Source of the DNA: Bombus terrestris | Lineage: Eukaryota; Arthropoda; Insecta; Hymenoptera; Apidae | NCBI RefSeq assembly: GCF_910591885.1 | Contig: NC_063275.1 | Coordinates: 11,954,501-12,018,500 of the forward strand | Reading direction: 5' to 3' | Length of the DNA stretch: 64,000 bases | Shown: piece after piece, positions 23,734-33,849 of the stretch | How the letters are laid out: every line of letters starts with the position of its first letter | How positions within the stretch are numbered: the stretch's first letter is position 1 | The notes under the pieces: model-generated | Seen by the model: only the letters and a program-made list of their open reading frames with translations | Told to the model about the DNA's origin: nothing | The model's database searches: none | Made by a program: the position numbers and the translations under genes

Positions 23734-25890
23734 CGCTCGGAGATTTCAATTCCCGGCATTGAAAACGGTGCCTAAGGAACGTCATGGGACATTCGAAAAA
23801 AGAACACGAAACATCCGCGTAACAACGTTTTTTCTCTTTTTTTTTTTTTTTTTGTGATTCGCCAACAGCATGCGTCATAAAGAAAATGTACTTTTCTTGA
23901 CGTGGCCCGTGACGCAATGCTGCCGGCGAGGCCACGAAATTCCCGGTTTATTGTTTCTGCCGGGCAAAAAAGAGCCCCGGCCATATCCACGCCGATCTTA
24001 TGGGATAGGTCATGGCGGTGGTTTATTTGGAAAGACCTCGAAATTTCTTAAACACCTCGCGAGAGGTGCTTGTCGACCAGTCAACGCGAAAAGGAGCATG
24101 GAAATTATTGTCTTTTTTATCGTTCATCCCAGCTTCAAGCCGCCTTTTTGCTGATTACGCTTGACAATACGAATGAGATCTACTGAAATTAAAGCTTCAC
24201 TGTGGTCTACTTGACAATTTTTTCTATGCACCTTCTATTTATATCGTAGCTCGTAATTTTCATATGTGTAACTCTTGCGCACAACAATTAATTATCGTTA
24301 TGGTATACAAATTCAAAAGGATTTATTATAACGATGCGTGTTTGGAAAAGTGAATTGTTTAGGAATAATTTGAGTTAAAATGTAAAATGTAGATAGCCTA
24401 CAACGCTATAACACGCGAAGCATCTTTCAGTCTCTTTTTCCTTTTTTAACTGCAGAGTCTTATCAAATGGATTAACCGTTGGAGGAACTACAGCTGTGGC
24501 GAACGACGAATTTAGATAGAACGCAAGCAAAAGACAATTAAACTTTGGCCGAAAGTTCGAAAGCGTTGCCTGTGTGGGTAGCCTTAGGGACTGTGGGAGG
24601 AAAGAGGTCGAAAGGGACCCGAATCGAAACACCTACAATGAACGTTGTCTCATTTAAATGAAAATTAAACGTCGCAGGTTGTGTCATCGATTTTTCCCGT
24701 TTCGAACTGAACTCACGCTTATATCCGTGGAAAATGAAAGAGATCAAAGATAAAGACAATAGAGTCAGCTTGAGATAAATTCTCCATAATAGATCTAACG
24801 AATTAGGAGGAAATAAAATAAGATCATGTAATACCTGATACATTTCTAAGAAATGATTATAATACGTTCTAAGAGATAATTATTAAATTTTGTCGACGAG
24901 ACAGAGACGATAATTGTCAAACAACGCTATCTAATCAGGCGATTATACTATTTCAAACTAGTCGTAGTCAGTCGTAAAGAGTCCGTGGAATCCAGAACAC
25001 GTGAAACCATAAGCGCGAATATGCGAACTTATTCAAAGTCGTCCTACCCGTTTCTCAAGCTGCTCTAACAAATTTAAAGAAGAACAGAGGAATTAACATT
25101 TATCAGCGTTTCTCTTCTCGAGGAGTAACTTTTGAATATCATTTTGGCGAAGGACGACGTATTTAAAATTAGTCATATTGTTGTCTCTTATCGCGACACA
25201 CGTTCGTGTTCGTCATCCGCGAAATTACAGGAACCGACGTCAAACAATTTTTATCGGCAGTACGATGAATTATTGTATGAAATGTTTTCTTAAGATAACC
25301 TTCCTTCTCGTTTTCTCGAAGACTTCCGCAATTTGCAAACTTTGCAATTGTCTGCAGACGTGCCGAAGGTTCTCAAGATCATTTGTTTTTCGCGATTTGC
25401 AACGAAAGAGAAAAAACATTTTAAAACGCTCGTTTCGAACTACATTAAACATGGAATTGTAGTCAGACAGACAAACAAATGCGAAAATAAAAAATCTCTT
25501 TGAACGCCGAAATGTTTCACGTTGTTCCATGAAAGCAGAAGAATATGAACACGCAAGTACATTTACCGAAAACAAAAGTAAACGAGATTTTGTCAACAAA
25601 AGGTTTATTCAAATGAGATCTTTCAAACAGGCAAAGATAATAACTTTTTTAAACATCAAATAAAAATCACATTTTCTTCGACGATAACAGCAATAGATAC
25701 TTTGAATTCTGCGTTTCTAATCGATAGGTTGAGATCTTCAAAATGGTTGCAAAACGTTCCCCAAAGAATCTCTACGGTTATTTTTAATTGGAATTATTTT
25801 TAAAATAAATTATTTTCAAAGTGGGAAAACTCCGTGCGCGATTCGTCGCTTGTTATCGAATCTATTGACTAGTTTGAAGAATTGTCGCGG
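23734..25890. other. Intergenic DNA with GC islands and a T17 run
   Basis: A T17 run lies at 23837-23853. A GC-richer island (about 23860-24130), another at 24400-24720, and mixed-composition DNA follow. No conserved ORF was seen. Confidence 0.45.
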
Positions 25891-26106
25891 ATGATGCACG
25901 TGATTTGTGAAACGCGATTCGCCGAACTGGAAACGAAAAAGTGGAACATCGCGACGATCGAAGATATTTTGAGAACCTGGATAGAAGTTCAGGGAGAGGG
26001 ATTCATGAGGAGCCCAGTGGAAACGCTAAGATGGAAGCCGAGGTGTCCTCTCGAGTGTTTTCGCAAGACTGGAGTCGAACCCTTGGAAAAACAGACGCCA
26101 AATTGA
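25891..26106 (+). CDS. Possible small ORF of 71 codons, function unknown
   Basis: It opens with tandem ATG codons (25891, 25894) and runs to TGA at 26104-26106. The product is acidic-to-neutral with two Trp-containing blocks (KKWNIATIEDILRTW, TLRWKPRCPLECF). By hand count about 59% of third codon positions are G or C, more than the surrounding DNA. It lies about 2 kb upstream of croc on the same strand, in a GC island (25840-26290). A second frame is also open over most of it, which weakens the case. I recognise no family. It could instead be a regulatory element of croc. Confidence 0.18.
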   Translation: MMHVICETRFAELETKKWNIATIEDILRTWIEVQGEGFMRSPVETLRWKPRCPLECFRKTGVEPLEKQTPN

Positions 26107-27039
26107 ATCCCTCGTCTATAAGAACGTGATGTCTCTCCCTTATCTATATAACTCTACCACTCGAGAGCCTTTTCCCCGGGGGTTTCTAGAGTTTCTTCGT
26201 CCACGGATTACACACCTATCTGTATTTCTCGCGCAAGAACCGCGTCGTACTTTCATTCGTCGCGTCTTTCAAAACGAACCTCTATAAAATACAAGCAACT
26301 CTTATTTTCGACAGTACTACGAAGATAAAATCAATAGAATTACAATTATCAGTCTGAAGTTTCACGCAAGAATACGTATTATTAATTATTTATAGATATC
26401 AGATAGAAATTTGATGAAAAAATATTGAATTTTTACAGTTGATTAAATATATTGACCACGATAGTTATGTGAAAATTAATTGAAAAATATGGACATGTAT
26501 TGTCATCGAATAATTCGATTTGAAAGACAGTTCACAATAGTAATTACAGTGATAAATTAATATATTCGTTGTTGGTAATTTTACGAAGATCCTAAAATAG
26601 CAAGCTGAAGATTTTTACAATTAAGGACGACAATTTCAAAAATTCTCTCATATCACACAAAATAATTCGATTCTCTTTCCTGTACATATAATCCTTGATA
26701 ACTACTCTACCTCACTATATTTTAGTCAATTAAACAGTATCCATTAAATATACCTTAAACCACTACATATATATGTATATAGTTGGAAAACTCCGATTAG
26801 TTAAAAAATATGTCACTCAATACCCTAGAAAATGAACACTGTTATAAGTAAGAGAAACGCGAATCGATCAGAACGAAATCACCACGTGGTCGTCACTTCT
26901 AAATTCTCCGTGATCCCGCGACCATATCCGTCGTTATCTGTCGAACCAAACAACGTAATCAAAACTCTCAAAAACTCTCTGGACAAAGAAACTCAATAAT
27001 CCAACGCCCAGCCTTCGATCTTGTAAAATCCGTCGATTG
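26107..27039. other. Intergenic DNA upstream of croc
   Basis: A GC island continues to about 26290 and includes TCTATATAACTCT, a TATA-like string at about 26145. AT-rich DNA follows to about 26850. No gene was recognised. Confidence 0.4.
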
Positions 27040-27780
27040 ATGGGTATACGGTGTAAAAGTATCCGACGGCCGCGTAGTCGCGCGCGGAAAAATTTCGCGT
27101 GTGCTCTCACACCACACGCAGGGCGATGCTCATTGTCTCGCTTTTGTTGCGTCGGCCCTGCGCGAGTCACGAGGGCGTGACTGAGTTAGGAGTGTGGCAC
27201 GATCCTTGGCAACCTAACCGTAGAGGCGTCCACGAATTTCCCTTTAATACTAGCCCTCTGATTGGTCGACTCACGTAGGTGGAGTCACATGATTGGCGGC
27301 TGGCCAATCACGTGGCCCGTTGAATAACAGGCGGCAGGCCGTCACGGGGTTTCTCGTGATTTTTCGAAGAGAAGCGGCACGTACGGGTCGCGCAGCCGTG
27401 CTGCCCGACACCGAACACTTCGTTCGCTCGCGAGGCCGAGGCCCCAGTGTGTTTTTACTCGGGGTTGAGTAAACTCCGGCCTGTTGTGTATCATAATACG
27501 CGTGCACGCGGGTTTACGGGTTAGCCTTGCATCGACCACTGGATGCACCCTTGTCTTGCACCACGCCGCGCCGCCTGTCTCTTCCTCGATCGACGGAGAC
27601 CAACTTCCCAACAGACTACAGAGATATTCCGAAGCGTCAACAAAACACCATTTAAACGGTCTAACGAGTAAACGAACGCCGCCGTCTCCGTCTACCGCCG
27701 ACGGAATTGATAATTCGCCGACGATCTATCGAACCGAGTGGCTACCATGCCGATTCGAAAGTTTCAGTGAGTGACTGTAT
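27040..27780 (+). promoter_or_regulatory. CpG-rich island, likely croc promoter region
   Basis: This is the longest strongly GC- and CpG-rich stretch outside the croc coding exon (for example GACGGCCGCGTAGTCGCGCG near 27065). It ends about 350 bp before the croc start codon. An arthropod-type initiator TCAGTG occurs near 27765. Long open frames here in both strands reflect high GC and lack convincing starts. The promoter role is inferred from position and composition; the start site itself cannot be fixed. Confidence 0.5.
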
Positions 27781-27872
27781 CGACTTGGCCAGAAATATCT
27801 AGTGAAATTCCCTATATCATCGTATATCGATTCTGCCATCCAATTGTTTAGTGACTAAGTGTAAATAACTAA

Positions 27873-27878
27873 ATGTGA
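27873..27878 (+). promoter_or_regulatory. Start-stop upstream ORF (ATGTGA)
   Basis: An ATG followed directly by TGA, 246 bp before the croc ATG in the presumed 5' leader. A start-stop element can hold a ribosome on the leader and lower or tune translation of the main ORF. It matters only if the leader includes this position. Confidence 0.4.
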
Positions 27879-27899
27879 CTGATCGAAATCAGTGAGTGA

Positions 27900-27905
27900 A
27901 TGTAA
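27900..27905 (+). promoter_or_regulatory. Start-stop upstream ORF (ATGTAA)
   Basis: A second ATG-stop unit, 22 nt after the first one ends. Confidence 0.4.
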
Positions 27906-27967
27906 AAATCAAAGTTCACTGCCGTCTTTCGAGGATATATAGGATACTTAACTTAACTTAAATAAAA

Positions 27968-27982
27968 ATGTCGTTACGTTAA
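27968..27982 (+). promoter_or_regulatory. Short upstream ORF (Met-Ser-Leu-Arg-stop)
   Basis: Four codons then TAA. The AAAAATG context is favourable for insects. It ends 141 nt before the croc ATG, leaving room for reinitiation. Confidence 0.4.
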
Positions 27983-28123
27983 AACTATTCTGCAAATATA
28001 TAGAGCCAGTGATCTAGATATATTATATAGATTCACGTATCACAGGGTCAGGCGTTACTGTATCCTTTCCAAAATCACCCCCTCGTGTTTAAAGTAAAGC
28101 CAAGATCAGGTGCAATTGTAAAG

Positions 28124-30455
28124 ATGCATACGCTGTTCAGCGAGCAGAATGCATATTACAGGCATGCAACGGCGGTTCCTGTTGGGATGGGGACTCCGTC
28201 GTATCCAGGAGTGGGTGCCGCACCAGGATACTACGAACAATACCGGTACGGCGGTTACGCGACGGCGGCAGGTTACCCAGTCTCGGGTATAACCCAGCAA
28301 CACATTCACCATCCCGGTAAGGATATGGTAAAACCTCCGTATTCTTACATAGCTTTGATCGCGATGGCGATCCAAAACGCTCCCGACAAGAAAATCACGT
28401 TAAACGGGATTTATCAGTTTATCATGGAGCGTTTTCCTTATTACCGCGAGAACAAGCAAGGCTGGCAGAATTCCATCAGGCATAACCTCAGCCTAAACGA
28501 GTGCTTTGTGAAGGTACCGAGGGATGACAAGAAGCCCGGAAAAGGAAGTTACTGGTCGCTGGATCCGGATAGCTACAATATGTTCGATAACGGTTCTTAT
28601 CTAAGGCGTCGGCGGCGCTTTAAAAAGAAAGATGCTCTGAAAGAGAAAGAAGAAGCTTTAAAGAGACAAGGCTTGGTTCCCGAGAAGCAACGTAATCAGG
28701 ACGAGACGAAACCTAGCAACATCGTAATAGCGCCACCGTCGGATGCATCTACGAAGAAATTGGGCACCCTGGAGACGACTTTGTGTAAACCGAAAAGGGA
28801 GCCGGTAAACGACGCTGGTAGTCATTGTATGGCTGTACAAGCGAAATACGGTCTTCACAGTCCTATCCAAGACACAAAGACAGCGGTTACGACGACGTCA
28901 GCCGTCGCGGTAGCTGGCCAAAGCGTCATCCAAACTGCTCTGGGTCATCAAGTGCATCAAGCTCATCAGGTTCATCAAGACAGCATTCAAGATGTGTCTA
29001 TGGGATTAGATCCTACTAGTTTTAGCGTGGATGCACTGATGACGACGAGAGAGAACAGCGCAGCTCTAATGACAAGGGATAATCCACATCATACGCATCA
29101 TCCTCACGGTCTTCAACATCCTCACCCTCACGCACACTCGATTATGACGAGCAGGGAGTCGATGGGTTCGGGGGTGGTCTCCAGGGACCACCTGCCCTCC
29201 GTTTGCGCGACTACAACTACGACGACGGCCGCCGTCGCGGCAATGATGGCAACCACTGGATACGGTCACAACAGCACCGTGTCTAGGAGCAACGGCTCGC
29301 CGCCTGGAACCATGTACGCGCCTTATTGCACGCCCACGGCTGGTTACATAATGGATCATGCGGAATACAATTCGAGAAACCATAATAACAGCGCGGGACA
29401 CTCGCAATGGTACCAGGAGGCGGCCAGCCCCGACGCCGCCGCCATTTATCAGGATACCCAATCGCCGAGCTGTCAGCTTTACAGGTAAAAACAGAAATCA
29501 CTGGTGGATCCTTTCGCTGTTCTACAGTCGTTTATCCTTTACCTGGGCAAGATGTCTAATGAATTGTAATATACGAAAAGTAAAACAGTTTAATTATTTA
29601 GAACTTACAATAGTACTGTAGTATGTATGTATCTAGGTCAAAATTATTAATTGTTTCATTGTATATTTTATTACCATCTTTTCTTAACTTAAAAAAGATT
29701 TTTTTTTGTAAGATTTCTTTCCAAAGATGTCTTTTATATGTAAGTAGATAAATGTATAAAAGAGTAAAAGGATTTAATTACTTGAAATTAAAGATTGTAT
29801 TGTAGTTAAAGCGATATGAAATTTTATGATGTAAATAAGTATAATATAAGTAATATGAATATAATATTGAAATATAATTGTACTACGATATATGTAGATA
29901 GTGTAGTGAGATTGGTGACGTCTAAGAGTAATAAGATTAATTATTTACAATTTTAAATTGTATTTCCTTAAAATGTAGCAAAAGTGCAGTTTTATGATGC
30001 GCAAATATATAGCATAATATAAATTTTATAACGTATTCTAGCGAGAGCAGAATAGATATTTATTATTAAAAGTAAGAAATTTAATTTCCTGAAACTTCAT
30101 TTTAATATGAGCGAGAGAAAATACAATTTTATAATATAACTGTAATGTAACATAAATTCTATAACATAATTGTACCATAATATGACAATGAGATATTAAA
30201 TATAACAAAATTTAATTGCTTGAAAAAATGTAATAACAGTGTTACATATATCGCAAATTATTATCCATGGATGTTTTCCTGTGCCAGAACGACTTTGGAA
30301 AATGTGGTAAAGTATCCACAATTTTCAGATCCAGCCCACCAACTCCACTCTCATCGAGCGCAGCTCCGTCTCCACCCTTGTACCACAGATACTACCAAGA
30401 CTGCAATACTGTCAACACTAGCGGAAATCTACCCATCACGTTGCACAAGTACTGA
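28124..30455 (+). CDS. croc: Forkhead transcription factor FoxC / crocodile
   Basis: Two exons, 28124-29484 and 30329-30455, give 495 aa. The donor is CAG|GTAAAA (29485) and the acceptor ATTTTCAG (30327-30328); splicing joins AG and A into an Arg codon. The start MHTLFSEQN matches the FoxC/croc N-terminus; the frame is open further upstream but has no earlier ATG. The forkhead DNA-binding domain spans residues 70-169, from [15 protein letters not shown] through the helix-3 core [18 protein letters not shown] to the basic tail [11 protein letters not shown] FoxC-specific FSVDALM motif lies at 300-306 and KREP near 224 resembles a sumoylation site. His-rich (321-338) and Thr-rich (363-368) stretches follow. 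The C-terminus [10 protein letters not shown] resembles the LYRH..YDCTKY end of vertebrate FoxC. It is a nuclear protein; the family patterns head and mesoderm. Confidence 0.96.
29485..30328 (+). other. croc intron (844 bp)
   Basis: GT-AG intron. Read without splicing, the donor adds only one Arg and then TAA (29486-29488), so an unspliced transcript would encode a protein ending at the first exon. Most of the intron is very AT-rich and made of a diverged tandem array. A second acceptor-like site TTTTCCTGTGCCAG ends at 30287. Confidence 0.85.
29770..30225 (+). repeat. Four-copy diverged tandem array in the croc intron, spacing 131-163 bp
   Basis: The anchor TTAATTACTTGAA (29774) recurs as TTAATTATTTACAA (29937), TTAATTTCCTGAA (30081) and TTAATTGCTTGAA (30212). 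A second anchor, TTTTATGATGTAAATAAGTA near 29822, recurs near 29990 and 30127. The copies are strongly diverged and AT-rich. The intron therefore seems to have grown by duplication. Confidence 0.65.
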
Positions 30456-30587
30456 GAATACCGAAATTCAAGGCCTCATCACCGAGGCCTTGAAGAACAT
30501 CACACCGAGCACTACGACCCGAGCTTGGTTTATGTGAAACAAGAGTGGATCCCGTGCACGGAAGAGCTCGCCAAAGAGTGGAATTAG
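30456..30587 (+). CDS. Possible stop-readthrough extension of croc (43 codons)
   Basis: Directly after the croc TGA the same frame stays open for 43 codons to TAG at 30585-30587. By hand count, 25 of 43 third positions are G or C. The GC level of the last exon persists until this TAG and then falls sharply. The predicted tail is rich in His, Glu and Tyr and ends with VYVKQEWIPCTEELAKEW, including VKQE, a match to the sumoylation consensus. A stable RNA stem lies just after the TGA. The TGA-G context is not the leakiest one known. This could also be GC-rich 3' UTR that stays open by chance, or an alternative exon. Confidence 0.4.
   Translation, partial: EYRNSRPHHRGLEEHHTEHYDPSLVYVKQEWIPCTEELAKEWN
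30467..30494 (+). promoter_or_regulatory. Stem-loop 11 nt after the croc TGA
   Basis: TTCAAGGCCTC pairs perfectly with GAGGCCTTGAA: 11 bp, loop ATCACC. It begins 11 nt after the stop. Stable stems at this spacing promote readthrough in known cases, for example some viral genes and, more generally, Drosophila headcase, whose readthrough needs downstream RNA structure. Confidence 0.6.
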
Positions 30588-31661
30588 ATAAGTCTAGAAA
30601 TCCATGATAAAACGGTGTGAAAGTAATATCAATTTGAATCTCAATTTGCCGAAACTATACGAACTAAACGATACGAAAATAGCTGTAGATATTTCATCGT
30701 TCATGTACTTGATAATAGTACAGTGAATGTATAACGTAGCACTTTATAGGTGCAGTAAAAAAGGATTTTAACGAATAGGTGAGAATTGAAAGACTCATGA
30801 CAAAAACGATCCTTGTTCACCTTTATCCCTAGCATCTTTTATTTATTTCAATCTCTTTAATGAAATATTCTTCGTATTAAACAACTGAATGGACTGCCAC
30901 AATACTTCATTTTCATACTTAATTTGTGTAATCTAAGAAAAAGCAATTTGAGATTAATCAAAATCAAATCACTTTCTGGAATGTGCTATATATTCATAGT
31001 CAGCTAATATTCGGGTTAATACACTTTTAAATACGAAAACTGCATTTCTTTCTCATCAAAACAAAAAAAAAAAAAAAATACATTTTAGGTATTGGCGCTG
31101 TCTTTTAATTACTATAAATATATTTATATTTATATTGTAGAAGAATTATATTTAATGAAATCATAAAATTTTATATCTCTTGATAAAGATTGTTTTTCTT
31201 ATGAGTCTGTCGATTATTACCGATTCTTATCGAGGAAAATGCTTGCAGTGAATTGTGCGAATAATTCAACGCAACAGCATTCACTAATTTCTACTTCGAT
31301 TAGAGATATGTTGTTGGAGTGGAACTACATATAGTTCGAGGTATTTTATACTCTATCGAATCTTATTCCGGTTCTATATATATATATCGATCGAGAAATA
31401 ACGAACGAAGGAAATGAATCGTTGTATACCAACTAAAGTTATACATACTTGACATTTTCAAGACATTATCGCGATCAGAGTGAACACGTGTCCTTCTTCG
31501 GGACGTAAAAAGTTTAGTACACATGTACTACTTGATCTAAGGAGATAGCAGATTGACATATAGCTTCAAAATGGCCGCAGCTGGCAGCAGTAATTTTTTT
31601 TTTTTCATTTCTTTGTTTGTATTGAGTAAAAAGCAGAAAATTCGATGACCGAGAATTTGAT

Positions 31662-31667
31662 AATAAA
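31662..31667 (+). terminator. Candidate croc poly(A) signal AATAAA
   Basis: First canonical AATAAA seen after the croc stop codons, about 1.2 kb downstream. A weaker ATTAAA occurs at 30876. Which is used cannot be told from sequence. Confidence 0.25.
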
Positions 31668-33808
31668 TAATATTATTTTGTAATGCATTTTTTAGCTTTC
31701 GTCTCCAAAGTTTCTCTTTTCACATAAATTATCGTTTAAATCAAATGTCAGAATGTTTCATTTCATGCTTTGAACTTGTTGTAGAGCAGTTTAATAACGA
31801 AAGCAAATTCTGCTCCTATCTAACATTTCAAAAAACTCGGAAAAGTTGGTTTTATTTTTTATAATCTCTGTTTTTCTTTATTCAATTACAAATATTTAAT
31901 AATTGTTTCGTAACAATCTATATAACTTTACTTAAAATGCAGAAATTGTAGCTTTAATTTACTTAAAGTGCAAGAATTAAAGCAATGGACACGGAAGACT
32001 TTAAATATTCCAATAAAGTTTAAAAAATCGGAAAATATTAGAGAGGACATTTTAACTACGTAAACATATAAGGAGGGCAGTATTATACAGATTGAGGTTT
32101 CGGGATGATACTTTCGATCTCTAAATACTTACGTGATCAGTTTTATTGCATGCTGGATCATTCATTAATGAATCGGAAGAGCGAATGACGCGAGATGTGG
32201 CGTGAAAACAGATGTGAATATCAGTGATGATCGTCGTCACCTGAGCAAACAAAGGCAGATCTCTTTACTGATCTACGGTAATTTTGGCCGATTCAAAATT
32301 CCTTCTCGCGATGATCTTGTTTGCATCAAGATACGAACGATTCTGCACACATTGCAACTGTACAAACCTGCAGCGAATTAATGAGACAGAAAAAAATATT
32401 TCAGGCAGTGCACGTGTCCCTGTCGGAATTATCCATTTCCGATAAAAACACGAGATCAATATTCAAGATACTTAGAAACAGATTTTTAGACTATAAAATA
32501 GAAGAATTGATAAAGAAGTGGATAATTATTAATGCAATTTAATACACCAGATGGTTTTAGCACTACGATGTCAATATAATTTTTAAACTGATAAATTTTA
32601 TTTTAGTAATCATTTTCGATAGTTTTTAAAATCAATTTCATTAATAATATTCGCAATATGTTGGAATATTATTTATATATTTATTGATCTTCTTTATATA
32701 GCTCTTAATCTTGGACGCCATATTGAAAATGAGAATATACCGTAATGATGTTTACAATCGAGGATTAATGGAATATTATTATACCTGATACAGAATAGTC
32801 ACTGTAGCAAAGTCGTTTTCTCAATTGGGTTAAGAATTGATGGATGAAGAAAGTTACATCGATAATTCGCATCAAACGTTCTTGTGACCATAATGGATAC
32901 AGTTGATGGGAGTGATATAGTGAGGTTATAAAATTTTCAACGTTTATGTACATATTTTGAAAGCAATTCTGTATAGTAATTTGAGACACGCAAAGGGAGA
33001 TAAGACGCCACGAGCCTCGTCCAGGATGATAATGTTAAATAAATGACAGTAATATTTTATTACACAATCTTTGGTAAGACGCTTAAATTATACATAGAGA
33101 GATATAAAAAAAGATTGCATAAGGTTTTAGAACTAAATCATTTGTTATTTTTCACAATTTTAAATACTGATTTACAAATAATTCTTCCAGTTTGAGATTT
33201 AAACTATTTCCATAAAAACGACATCAATCGGTGTTTCAATCTGAAATCTGACAATTTATAATTATAAATAGTGTTTACTTATTAGCAAGTACAAATAATA
33301 CTCTATTAATAAGATACAATTGTGCAATAACAGGCAAATAAAAGAAATTGAAACAAAGAAATCTATAAGTACGTATGTTATTCTTATGTACGTACAGTAA
33401 ACAAATAAATAAACAATAGTTATTTCTCGTATATCTGTCTCGGACTTAATGTTTTAATTTATAACCTCAAAATATCAGCCCCAGCCAATTATACATTCAA
33501 TGAAAACGATAAAAGTTCTTTCTGCTAGTTAATTAAATGGAACGAGACAAAGGTGATAAAAATTCGTAAAAAGTAATACGATCGTTTCCTGTAGTGCGTT
33601 TGTGTGTCTCGTCATTTTGTGCATTTATTCGCGTAACATTATTCCTTGCAACCAATGCGCGCGATTTGGTTGCACGAAATTGGTAGTTTGACGAGGATTG
33701 AGATATAATATATATTTATTGCAAAACGGATCGTGTGAATAATTAAACGATTGAAACGGAAAAAGTCGTATCGTAGATAGATCTCTGCGTGTATATTATT
33801 AAAAAGAG

Positions 33809-33849
33809 TATATATATATATATAATGTTATATATATATATATATATAT
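33809..33849 (+). repeat. (TA)n microsatellite, two runs
   Basis: (TA)8 at 33809-33824 and a further TA run at 33829-33849, separated by ATGT. It is followed by degraded TATATAG words to about 33910. Confidence 0.95.

Noticed and set aside
26071..26081. tRNA B-box-like GGTTCGACTCC on the minus strand
   Set aside because: No A-box at the right distance, the T-arm does not pair, and no cloverleaf can be drawn.
27271..27774. Several ORFs in the croc promoter island
   Set aside because: They lack good ATG starts, occur on both strands and fit a CpG island.
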